This document shows positions 24,518 to 32,640 of a stretch of DNA of 64,000 bases, one piece after another. Where the stretch lies: assembly GCA_965223835.1 (NCBI GenBank), contig CBDCXQ010000001.1:1054001-1118000 (forward strand), in the 5' to 3' direction. The translations under genes were made by a program, and so were the position numbers. How positions within the stretch are numbered: position 1 is the first letter of the stretch; each line of letters begins with the position of its first letter. The notes beneath the pieces are model-generated. The model worked only from the letters and a program-made list of their open reading frames with translations, searched no databases and was not told where the DNA came from. This DNA is from CAVYXZ01 sp965223835 (GTDB lineage: Bacteria; Chloroflexota; Anaerolineae; Aggregatilineales; Phototrophicaceae).

Positions 24518-26146
24518 TTAAGAAATGTCGAAAACTCGATAATCAATATCGGCGAACAGCGGATCCTGGGTCCAATACGCACGCGCCAGTTCAACGGCTG
24601 GCTCCCCGGCTTCCAAACTGTTTGCCAGTTTGTCGAATTGTTCCAGATGCTGGCCGACCGTCTGGATGGCGTATTCCCGGTCTAAGCGGGCCGTAATTAA
24701 GAAAGCCCAATCACTGCTCTGGAGCAACAACAGTTCGCGGGCGGCCTGATTCAAGACCTGTTCTTCGTCTGCCGATGGTTTACTAAACTGAGCAGCTAAT
24801 TGCTCCATACGGGCTTCCGCCGTGTGAATGGGCGGCCAGAGCCAACGAACTTCTGGGTTGTCCCAGGTGAAATCGCCACCGCCCATTCCCCACGAACCCG
24901 CCGCAAGTTGAACTGAATCCTGGGGTGGACGTTTCTGAATATGAGTCGTCGCGGTTGTTAGCTCAATGGTCTCGTTTTGCGCGAGGTGTTTGAGAACCTG
25001 TCCCAGCCATTGGCTGCCCTCAAACCACCATTCACCAAACAAGCGCATATCAAAATGGGCCGAGATTAAGGCGAAGTCGCCGGTATTAAGCTGATGGTCG
25101 CGCACCATATCACCGATCAGGTGGGCAAAATGCTCGGCATGTTGGTCGACTTTGTAAGTTGCCCAGTCAGGATGATAATTGTCTTTGTCATGCCGGTCAA
25201 TGTCCTTACCGGTTATGCGCCAATAATGCAACCCGCTGGTCCCAATTCGGCGTTTGTTTTCTCGATAATCAACATCGTCGGGGTAGCCCATCAAAGCACC
25301 CCAGACCTGCATGGTCGCCCGGTCATTTCGCCCGATAACAGCCAGATTGGTCGGTTGCTCTTGGGCAGCAGCGAGCCAGTAAGCCTGATTTGTCGTTCGG
25401 TCAGTTTCAGGGCGCTTGTCGGTATCGGGCAGGGCATAATGTTGTTTGATGATGCCGAGCGGGCCGATTACATCCCCGGCAGCGACTCCAATCGGCGGGC
25501 CGCCAACAAGCATGTGCGGCTCACAGAACATAACCGTAAGCTGCTCACGTATTAGAAAATTCTCCAGACCAAAGCGGTAGCCACATTCGGGCAGCCAGAT
25601 CGCGCTTGGGGCTTGACCGAATAGACGTGTATGAGTGGCGATGCCCGTTTTGAGTTGGGCGGTGATGGCGCTGTCATGACCCAGCAGCGGCAGATAGGCA
25701 TGGGTGGCGGCGGTGGTCGCAATTTCGATGACACCTGCATCCTGAAGCTGCCGAAAAGCACCGATAATGTCACGCTCAATGCGATCATGAAACCACGTGC
25801 GTGTTTGCTCAAATAGCCGTAAATACCAATCTGCCAGATAACTGAGATGGGCGTCGTTGTCCTCGAAGAATTGAATGTCAGCCTGCGCCGCCGCGATTTT
25901 CTTATTCAGATAAGCATCGAATTGGTCAATGACGCGGGGATTGGTCAATTGCTCGGCCAGGACCGGTGACAGGCAGACCGTCAGGGCAAAGGGTATCCCA
26001 TTGTCGTGCAGGTCGTAGAGGGTTTTCAGCAGCGGTAGATACGTTGTGTGAATAACTTCATAAAGCCCAATTTCGCCGTGTTGCCGCTGTGTTACATAGG
26101 GTTGATGTCCCTGAAGGACAAGGTTTAAAGCTCCGAGAACGCTCAC
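24518..26146 (-). CDS. GH57 1,4-alpha-glucan branching enzyme (DUF1957 type)
   Basis: Introduces alpha-1,6 branches into glycogen. I start at GTG 26146, 9 bases after GGAGG; the TTG at 26149 is too close. It then has 542 residues, the usual size of GH57 branching enzymes. 'LVLQGHQPYV' is motif 1, 'SAIWLPECGY' motif 3 with the nucleophile Glu, and 'ISAHFDMRLFGEWWFEG' motif 4 with the acid Asp. 'WGMGGGDFTWDNPEVRWLW' is the C-terminal domain signature of the DUF1957 group. It heads the synthesis operon and no GH13 GlgB is present in the window, so this enzyme probably supplies branching. Confidence 0.9.
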   Translation of the reverse strand: MSVLGALNLVLQGHQPYVTQRQHGEIGLYEVIHTTYLPLLKTLYDLHDNGIPFALTVCLSPVLAEQLTNPRVIDQFDAYLNKKIAAAQADIQFFEDNDAHLSYLADWYLRLFEQTRTWFHDRIERDIIGAFRQLQDAGVIEIATTAATHAYLPLLGHDSAITAQLKTGIATHTRLFGQAPSAIWLPECGYRFGLENFLIREQLTVMFCEPHMLVGGPPIGVAAGDVIGPLGIIKQHYALPDTDKRPETDRTTNQAYWLAAAQEQPTNLAVIGRNDRATMQVWGALMGYPDDVDYRENKRRIGTSGLHYWRITGKDIDRHDKDNYHPDWATYKVDQHAEHFAHLIGDMVRDHQLNTGDFALISAHFDMRLFGEWWFEGSQWLGQVLKHLAQNETIELTTATTHIQKRPPQDSVQLAAGSWGMGGGDFTWDNPEVRWLWPPIHTAEARMEQLAAQFSKPSADEEQVLNQAARELLLLQSSDWAFLITARLDREYAIQTVGQHLEQFDKLANSLEAGEPAVELARAYWTQDPLFADIDYRVFDIS

Positions 26147-26175
26147 CAACGGTTTCCTCCTGTATTCTAAACAGG

Positions 26176-26205
26176 ATTGTAACGATTCGGAGCACGCTGG
26201 TGCAA
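26176..26205 (-). promoter_or_regulatory. Promoter of the glycogen synthesis operon
   Basis: On the minus strand TTGCAC (26205-26200), an 18-base spacer and TACAAT (26181-26176) lie between the histidine kinase stop and the branching enzyme start. The short leader includes a small CCTGT/ACAGG dyad just before the Shine-Dalgarno. Confidence 0.5.
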
Positions 26206-26208
26206 CAA

Positions 26209-27444
26209 TTAGGCTGAGGGCAAGATCATCGTAAAAACGCTGCCGCCGCCCGCTGTGCTGTGGACGGATAAGTAGCCGTTATGCGCTTCGCTGACTTTGC
26301 GGGCAATAAACAGGCCCTGGCCCAGGCCACGCGGGTCCAGCAATTTGCCGCTGGTAGTTCGGGGTTCGCCCCGATAAAAGCGTTCGAAAATGTGGGGCAG
26401 GTCTTTTTCCGAGATGCCGACACCCGTATCAACGATCTGAATCGCGATTTGCTGGTCGTCTTCCTGTCGGGCCGTGATGACGATATGACCGCCTGGTTCA
26501 GTATAGCGAATGCTATTCTGCACGATATGACCCAGCGCCCACCGCAGTCGTTGGTCGTCGCCGATGATGTGTAATTTGGCGGCATGTTTTACCATAATGC
26601 CGACATCAAGATCAGCCCGGTTGAGTTCCGGCGTCATACCGTTGACGACATTCCAGAGGATGTCTTCCAGGTTCAGTTTGTCCTGCCGGATGCTGAAAGC
26701 GTCGGCGCTCATTTCCGAGATGTCCAGAAGTTCAACGATCATCCGGTCCAGAATGTCGACATTACGACCTATTGTCTCCAGGAAACGGCGATTGGGCGGT
26801 GCGTCTTGCGGTTGACCGAGTACGACTTCGCTCATGCCTTTGATGACGGCCATCGGGGTACGCAGCTCATGGGAGATGGCCGTTATGAACTGGTCTTTCA
26901 GCCGGTCGGAGAGCGCATCGCGGGTGACATCGCGCAACACAATCATCGTGCCCAACCGCTGCCGGTCGCTGCCGGCCACTGCCGCCACCTGAGCGCCAAG
27001 AATCTTGTTATTGACCTGGATGCGCATGGGTTCTCCCAGCGGCATCAGTTCGGTATCGACAGTTACGATGTCGCGATAGGTATCAAACAGGGTGCCCAGT
27101 TCGCTTTCCCAGAAATTGCGCTGGCTGCCCAGTAACCGGCGGGCGGCTGTATTGATCAGCACGACTCGCCCCTCCGTATTCTGCATGATGACGCCTTCGT
27201 CAATTGCAGCGAGGATGCCGTTTAAGCGCTGGGCTTCTTCATCGCGTTTGCGGGCGATGTGCCGATAGCGAGCTACACGCCGCTTGAGCAGGCGGGTTTG
27301 TTCCAGTTCGCTTTGCTGGGATTTGCGCGTAATGGTGGTATAGAGGCGGCTAAAAAGCTGCTCGGTGGCGGCACCCAGATGATTTACCCGTGCCAGGATA
27401 CCTTCCAGTTCGGCAGGGTCAGATGATGTTGGTTGGTTGGTCAT
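26209..27444 (-). CDS. Soluble PAS histidine kinase
   Basis: Cytosolic sensor kinase of 411 residues with no transmembrane segment. An N-terminal coiled region rich in Arg and Glu (about 20-75) precedes a PAS domain (about 75-175, 'ILAAIDEGVIMQNTEGRVVLIN'-type start). The dimerisation domain has the phospho-acceptor H192 in 'SHELRTP'. The ATPase domain has the N box 'HIVQNSIRYTEPGG', 'DTGVGISEKDLPHIFERFYRG' split between the G1 and F boxes, and 'GLGQGL'. It follows a receiver-only protein by 20 bases on the same strand, so the two form a pair. The glycogen operon begins 62 bases downstream. Confidence 0.92.
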   Translation of the reverse strand: MTNQPTSSDPAELEGILARVNHLGAATEQLFSRLYTTITRKSQQSELEQTRLLKRRVARYRHIARKRDEEAQRLNGILAAIDEGVIMQNTEGRVVLINTAARRLLGSQRNFWESELGTLFDTYRDIVTVDTELMPLGEPMRIQVNNKILGAQVAAVAGSDRQRLGTMIVLRDVTRDALSDRLKDQFITAISHELRTPMAVIKGMSEVVLGQPQDAPPNRRFLETIGRNVDILDRMIVELLDISEMSADAFSIRQDKLNLEDILWNVVNGMTPELNRADLDVGIMVKHAAKLHIIGDDQRLRWALGHIVQNSIRYTEPGGHIVITARQEDDQQIAIQIVDTGVGISEKDLPHIFERFYRGEPRTTSGKLLDPRGLGQGLFIARKVSEAHNGYLSVHSTAGGGSVFTMILPSA

Positions 27445-27464
27445 GCGTTACCTGACTATGACTA

Positions 27465-27860
27465 TTAGGCTTTCGCGTAAACGACCTCGTGCAAGATCTG
27501 GTATAACTTGTCGAAGTCAGGCAGGGGCTTGTTCACAATCTTATCAACCCCATGCTTGAGTATATTATCTTTCTCATCAGAACTCAGCGCAAATGCGGTC
27601 ATCAGCACGATCGGGATCGCCGCCGTTGCGGCGATAGAGCGCATCCGTTCGGCCAGTTCAGTACCCTTTTTCCCGGGCATTCGAATATCCATCAAGGCAA
27701 ATTCTGGTAAAGGGTCGGCATATGCGCCTGTTTCGACCGCATCCAACCAATCCCATACCTGGGAGCCACTGTCAAAGACCAGTGTGTCGTAACCCCAGGC
27801 TCGAAATAACGTTTCCATTAAGTTGCGAATATCAGTATCGTCTTCCGCGATTAGCCACAT
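27465..27860 (-). CDS. Receiver-only response regulator paired with the soluble kinase
   Basis: CheY-like protein of 131 residues. The acidic residues E6-D7-D8, phospho-acceptor D58 ('FALMDIRMPG'), Thr in 'VLMTAF' and Lys in 'VNKPLPDF' are in place. There is no output domain. It lies 20 bases upstream of the histidine kinase on the same strand and is probably its first partner. It is a close relative of the receiver encoded divergently at 28150: both share Trp-rich helix 1-2 segments, an insert before the phospho-Asp strand and the motif KPLP-x-F near the end. Confidence 0.9.
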   Translation of the reverse strand: MWLIAEDDTDIRNLMETLFRAWGYDTLVFDSGSQVWDWLDAVETGAYADPLPEFALMDIRMPGKKGTELAERMRSIAATAAIPIVLMTAFALSSDEKDNILKHGVDKIVNKPLPDFDKLYQILHEVVYAKA

Positions 27861-28035
27861 GATGTTTCCTTAAATTAAACCGATAATCATGGATGTGTAG
27901 GCACAAGACATCGTTTCAGTTGGGAAACTTGTCCAGCCTACTTTCATTCACTCTTAATATACTTAAGGTTATCATCAAGCAAGCGTAAATATCGTCTCAA
28001 AGATGTGAATTTTTTCGATAGGAGATAAGCCTCAA

Positions 28036-28060
28036 GGGTTGCTTCTAGCGCGGGCAACCC
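28036..28060. other. Hairpin in the divergent receiver-gene spacer
   Basis: GGGTTGC (28036-28042) pairs exactly with GCAACCC (28054-28060). It lies in the 289-base gap 27861-28149 between two divergent receiver genes. It may structure the leader of the plus-strand operon. Apart from AT-rich stretches (TTAGAATTAGAATT) I see nothing else there. Confidence 0.35.
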
Positions 28061-28149
28061 GATTAAGTTAGAATTAGAATTACAAACCGTATGGCAATTT
28101 AAATATGCTACCCAATGGACGTTGTGACAACAGAACGAGGAGTTGAGCT

Positions 28150-28584
28150 TTGTCTACCTGGATGGTTGTTGAAGACGAGCCGGATATTTATGAAGTGTTG
28201 CTGGCAATGTTCGAAATGTGGGGCATTGAAGGCGTGGCTTTTGTCGATGGCGAAGAAGCTGTTGCCTGGATTGATGATGTTGATAGCGGTCGTTTTCGTG
28301 GTGAGCTACCAGAATTAGCTTTGCTCGATATTCGGTTGCCGGGGGTGATTAGTGGCCCCAAAGTAGGTGAACGCTTGCGGAAGAGTACCCGCCTGGGTGA
28401 GATTGCGATTGTCTTGAGCACCGCTTATAAACTTAACACCGAAGAGGAACTGCGCGTGATTGCGCAGGCCGGGGCCGATGAACTCATGTATAAACCGTTG
28501 CCCAAATTTAATGAATTGCAGCAACGACTAGAGGCTGTGATCGCTGCGCGTAAAGATCGGGCGACACCGAAAAAAGAACAGTAA
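28150..28584 (+). CDS. Receiver-only response regulator, first gene of the addAB operon
   Basis: CheY-like protein of 144 residues. The start is TTG 28150, 7 bases after GAGGAG; ATG 28162 would cut into the first strand. E8-D9-E10, phospho-acceptor D60 ('LALLDIRLPG'), Ser/Thr in 'VLSTAY' and Lys in 'MYKPLPKF' are all present. The C terminus is a short basic tail. It is a paralogue of the receiver at 27465. Its stop is 15 bases before the NERD-like gene, and addB, addA and a membrane protein follow with gaps of 6, -4 and 3 bases, so this signalling protein is co-expressed with a recombination nuclease. Confidence 0.88.
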   Translation: MSTWMVVEDEPDIYEVLLAMFEMWGIEGVAFVDGEEAVAWIDDVDSGRFRGELPELALLDIRLPGVISGPKVGERLRKSTRLGEIAIVLSTAYKLNTEEELRVIAQAGADELMYKPLPKFNELQQRLEAVIAARKDRATPKKEQ

Positions 28585-28599
28585 TCAGGAGCATCGGTC

Positions 28600-29343
28600 A
28601 TGGAGAATGTTGCTCCTTCGGGTGCATTAGCCCGTCAGTCCCGGCGGTGGTTGCAGCTAGCATTTGTGACGGTCACAGGCGGCGTATTTGCGGCTCTGCT
28701 TGGCCTGGTCATGATTGTGATTCCGTTTGCAGTTCCCAGTAACCAGATTTTTGGATTATACAATTTTGTCCGCACCGTCCTGTTGTTTGGCGGGAGCATT
28801 GTTGCATTGCTGGGAATCGGCCTGGCGCTGCGTTCCTACCTGACACGCATTGATAATGATCTGGCAATGATGACCGGGCAATACTTGGGCAAATACCTGA
28901 ATCATCGGTTCTGGTTTGTCCGCAACATCAACAAACGCGGCCTGGGGTACATTGATGCCGTGCTGGTGGGGCCACCCGGCGCGCTGGTCTTTCGCATTAC
29001 TGATGTCACGGGCGCGTATGCCAATGAAAAAGGCAACTGGCTGGTGCAGAGCAAAAATGGTGAATGGCTACCCTCGAAATTTAATCCCACTGCCGAAGAT
29101 GCGGTCGACATCAAAGCCTTACGCGAATACCTTACCCAGCACGGGTTGCCGGATATTCCGGTGTATGGCGCGGTGGTTTTTACACATGATCCACCAGTTG
29201 TGAATGTTGTTGCCCGCGAACCGGTGGTGCCAGTGGCACATCTTAATGAACTCATGGATGCGATTCAGCCGAATTACCTGGCGCGGGATCGCATTGATGA
29301 CGCGACGATTGATCGCATCGTCAATCTCATATATGACAAATAA
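28600..29343 (+). CDS. Membrane protein with NERD-like nuclease-related domain
   Basis: Protein of 247 residues with two transmembrane helices (about 20-45 and 58-80) and a cytosolic C-terminal domain. That domain resembles NERD: 'LGYIDAVLVGPPGALVFRITD' has the D-x-V-L-V-G-P-x-G pattern, 'NWLVQSKNGEW' the following strand, and 'VYGAVVFTHDPPV' a later one. The canonical NERD catalytic E-x-K core is not clear here ('FRITDVTGAY' replaces the usual V-I-E-x-K), so it may be a non-nucleolytic binding module. AGGAG lies 8 bases before the ATG. Position between a receiver gene and addB suggests a link to DNA processing at the membrane; this is inference. Confidence 0.65.
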   Translation: MENVAPSGALARQSRRWLQLAFVTVTGGVFAALLGLVMIVIPFAVPSNQIFGLYNFVRTVLLFGGSIVALLGIGLALRSYLTRIDNDLAMMTGQYLGKYLNHRFWFVRNINKRGLGYIDAVLVGPPGALVFRITDVTGAYANEKGNWLVQSKNGEWLPSKFNPTAEDAVDIKALREYLTQHGLPDIPVYGAVVFTHDPPVVNVVAREPVVPVAHLNELMDAIQPNYLARDRIDDATIDRIVNLIYDK

Positions 29344-29349
29344 AATCTG

Positions 29350-32300
29350 ATGCCTGCCCAGATTTTGCTTGCGCCGGTTGGGGCTGGCAAGACGGCCTAT
29401 GTTTTAGAACGCCTCTCTCAGACCCTCGCAGCAGACCCCTTTCCTCGTGTCTGGGTACTCGTTTCCGGTAAGCGACAGGAAGATGCGTTTCGCCAACGGC
29501 TGGTTGAGCAGCATGGTCGCCAGGTGTATTTCAATGTCGAATTTTTTACCGTTTACCAGCTTTACCGCCGCTTACTCAACATCGCCCAACAACCGCCCCG
29601 GATGCTGGATGAAGCCGCGCGTTTTGGTCTGTTGCGGGCCATAATCAATCAACTTAATGCACAGGGCCGGTTGCAAGTTTACGCTGGCATCGCCGATACT
29701 CCCGGTTTTGTGCGCATCATGGCGGCCTTTATCTATGAATTGAAGCAAAATCTGGTTCGCCCCGAAGATTTTACTGACCACGCACACACCCCTAAAGATC
29801 AGGATATCGCCCACATTTACGCTGCTTATCAAGAAAATTTGCTGAGTCATAATCTGGTTGATCGTGAAGGCGAAGGCTGGCTGGCGCTCCACGTGCTGGA
29901 ACAGCCTGCATTTGACAATATCGGTCGCAATGTTGATCTGCTAATCGTCGATGGTTACGATCAATTTACGCCCTTGCAGGCCAGCTTGTTGATGCTGGTG
30001 GCGCAGCGGGCCCAGTCGGCTTTGATTACGCTGGCAACCGTGCCCGGACGGTCTGCCACTGTGGGACAGCGGTTTGAGGAGGCACTTGCTCAGCTTCAGC
30101 GTTACAGCCCGGAGCCGCTTCAGATCATTGACCAGCCGCCCGAATTGATTGCAGGCCAGCGGCCAGCGGCCTTACAGCATCTGATTGATAATGTATTTCG
30201 GCGCGACGCGATCCCCCAACCAGCTTACGACCAGATTACGCTGATTGAAGCACCTGACATCAGTCAGGAAGCGGCGGCAGTTTTGCGGCGAGTAAAACAG
30301 CTTCTGCTGACAACGGATGCGCGGCCTGATGATATTGTTATTGCGCTCCGTGATTGGCCCCGTTACGCTGGCGATCTGACCGCACTGGGACAGGCCTATG
30401 AATTACCGCTGACGTTCCATGAGGGTGAGGCGCTCGATCACAATCCAGCCGTGATGTCGTTGCTCAATTTGTTACGGTTGCCAGAACATGATTTTCGTCG
30501 GCGTGAATTGCTGGATGCATTGCGCTCACCGTATTTTGCAGTGCCGGGCATTGGTCAGGAACAGGTCGATCAACTGGCGGTGATCAGTCAGAAGTTTTTA
30601 GTCACCGGTGGGCGACGACAATGGTTAGCTGCAATTCAACGTGCCCGCCAGCCAGGTATCCCTGATGATGAAGCGGATGTACCTGCTGAACCCCTGTTAA
30701 CATCGGTTGAAGCTCAGACCTTGCACGAGCATTTGGCGGCGTTTTTCGCGGGTGTGTTGCCGCCGCAAACGGGTTCAGTGTTGACCTATGTGCACTGGTT
30801 ACGGGCGCTGATCGGCCCAGACATCAACCTGGATCCTGATGATGAAGCGACCACTATCAAGACAACCTATACATTGAACATGCCCCAACAGATCGAACAG
30901 GGAGATGCACCCGGCATCACCAATCGGGACCGCACTGCGTTAGCCGAATTCGTGCAGGTTTTGCGGAGTTTGCTGCGGGCGGAAACGCTGCTGGATTCGC
31001 TGGCTGCCCGGCGTCATCTGGCTGCCGGCCTGTTCTTAGCTGAGTTGCAAACCGCCGTTGATAATACATCCACCAGCCGCAACCCGGGCCGGACCGGACA
31101 GGTGCTGGTGACAACCGTCACCGATGCCCGCGGCTTGCCCCATCAGCATGTGTTCATTCTGGGCTTAGCCGAGGGCATTTTTCCGATGCCCCAGCGCGAA
31201 GATCCGCTGTACCTCGACAGTGAGCGGGTGGCGTTGAATGCGCGGGGCATTACACTGGAAACTCACGCAGAACGCGCCGCCGACGATGGGTTGTTTTACC
31301 AGTTAATTGGGCTGGCTCGTGCAACCCTCACGCTGTCACGGCCCACCATTCAGGATGGCACCCCCTGGATTGCCAGCCATTTGTGGCGGGCAGTCACCGC
31401 TAGCTTGAGCGATGCCCCAGCGATCATTGCGAAAAATGAAATTAAAGTCGGGGAAATTGTCGCTGCGCATCAAGCCGCTGCTGTCGATGAGCTGGTGCTG
31501 GCGGTAGCCGCTGGTCTGACAGCTACTTCAGCTGGACCCGAAGTAGCTGGTGCTTATAACTGGTTATGGCAAACCCACGCCGATCATTGGCAGCGGATCC
31601 AACGGGCCAGAATGGTCGAACTGGGGCGGATGGCCCGCCGACAAGCACATGACCGTTATTCCGGTCGCTTGTCTGATCCCAATTTGATTGCGTATGTCGC
31701 CGGGGAGTTGAGTTCGGAACGGCTGTGGAGCGCGAGTCAGCTTAACGATTATGGTATGTGTGGCTTTCGCTTTTTCGCTAAACGATTGCTCAAGCTGGAA
31801 GCGTTGGAAGAACTTGAAGAAGGGTTAGATGCTGCCAAATTGGGCACGATAAACCACGAAATCCTCGAAAAAACGTATGCGCAACTGGGCGAACAGGGAT
31901 ACGCCCTTAGCCCTGAAAATCTGGACGTGGCCCGGCGTGTGCTACATGAGGTTGCAGCGGCGGTGCTGGAAGCGGCACCGGAGCAACAGGGTTTCCCTGA
32001 TGATGCGTTGTGGGAGCAGGAAAAAGGCTTCCTCATGCGTCGATTAGAGGCATTGGTTGCGTTAGATTTCTCGGCTGATAACCCTGTTAATCGGAAAATT
32101 GCCGACGGTATCCGTTATCCCTTCCAGCAGGAAGCGGGTTTCAGCATGGTCGATAGCGTTCAGGTGAGCATCCCGATTGTGATTGATGACCAGACCGAAC
32201 CGTTACGGGTGATGGGTTATATCGATCGCATGGACCGCATTGATGACCAGATCGTTATCGTTGATTACAAAACTGGCACGACGAAGATTCCGGTATCGGC

Positions 32301-32640
32301 GATGCTGGAAGGGCGCAACTTCCAGATGATGGTTTATCTGCGGGCAGCCGCGCAAATTCTTGCCGCCCAGCCCGTTTCGACATTGCAGCTCGCCGGTGGC
32401 TTGTTCTGGCATATCCGTGACCAGAAATCGAGCGGTGAGATTCGTTTAGATGAAGACGGTGAGGCCGCCCTGAATGAAGCCGCCGGACACATTGGCCGTT
32501 ATATCGCTGCTGGTCGGCGAGGTGATTTTACTGTGCAGCCGCGTAAACTCGATCGAGGGCGCTGTGCGCATTACTGTGAATTCTCCCAACTCTGTCGGGT
32601 TGCCAGTACCAGTCGGTATAAACCGGATGCTGGCCTATGA
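29350..32640 (+). CDS. addB: ATP-dependent helicase/nuclease subunit B (AddB-like)
   Basis: Subunit of the AddAB complex, which resects double-strand breaks and loads RecA. It has 1096 residues. The N-terminal Walker A-like 'APVGAGKT' (8-15) opens the helicase-like half. The C-terminal third holds a RecB-type nuclease: 'GYIDRMDRIDDQIVIVDYKTG' gives the D-x(n)-D-Y-K catalytic pattern. Four cysteines, one in 'YGMCGFRFF' before the nuclease and three in 'RCAHYCEFSQLC' after it, match the iron-sulphur staple of AddB. Its stop overlaps the addA ATG (ATGA), so the two subunits are translated together. No clear Shine-Dalgarno is seen; translation may depend on the preceding gene. Confidence 0.88.
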   Translation: MPAQILLAPVGAGKTAYVLERLSQTLAADPFPRVWVLVSGKRQEDAFRQRLVEQHGRQVYFNVEFFTVYQLYRRLLNIAQQPPRMLDEAARFGLLRAIINQLNAQGRLQVYAGIADTPGFVRIMAAFIYELKQNLVRPEDFTDHAHTPKDQDIAHIYAAYQENLLSHNLVDREGEGWLALHVLEQPAFDNIGRNVDLLIVDGYDQFTPLQASLLMLVAQRAQSALITLATVPGRSATVGQRFEEALAQLQRYSPEPLQIIDQPPELIAGQRPAALQHLIDNVFRRDAIPQPAYDQITLIEAPDISQEAAAVLRRVKQLLLTTDARPDDIVIALRDWPRYAGDLTALGQAYELPLTFHEGEALDHNPAVMSLLNLLRLPEHDFRRRELLDALRSPYFAVPGIGQEQVDQLAVISQKFLVTGGRRQWLAAIQRARQPGIPDDEADVPAEPLLTSVEAQTLHEHLAAFFAGVLPPQTGSVLTYVHWLRALIGPDINLDPDDEATTIKTTYTLNMPQQIEQGDAPGITNRDRTALAEFVQVLRSLLRAETLLDSLAARRHLAAGLFLAELQTAVDNTSTSRNPGRTGQVLVTTVTDARGLPHQHVFILGLAEGIFPMPQREDPLYLDSERVALNARGITLETHAERAADDGLFYQLIGLARATLTLSRPTIQDGTPWIASHLWRAVTASLSDAPAIIAKNEIKVGEIVAAHQAAAVDELVLAVAAGLTATSAGPEVAGAYNWLWQTHADHWQRIQRARMVELGRMARRQAHDRYSGRLSDPNLIAYVAGELSSERLWSASQLNDYGMCGFRFFAKRLLKLEALEELEEGLDAAKLGTINHEILEKTYAQLGEQGYALSPENLDVARRVLHEVAAAVLEAAPEQQGFPDDALWEQEKGFLMRRLEALVALDFSADNPVNRKIADGIRYPFQQEAGFSMVDSVQVSIPIVIDDQTEPLRVMGYIDRMDRIDDQIVIVDYKTGTTKIPVSAMLEGRNFQMMVYLRAAAQILAAQPVSTLQLAGGLFWHIRDQKSSGEIRLDEDGEAALNEAAGHIGRYIAAGRRGDFTVQPRKLDRGRCAHYCEFSQLCRVASTSRYKPDAGL

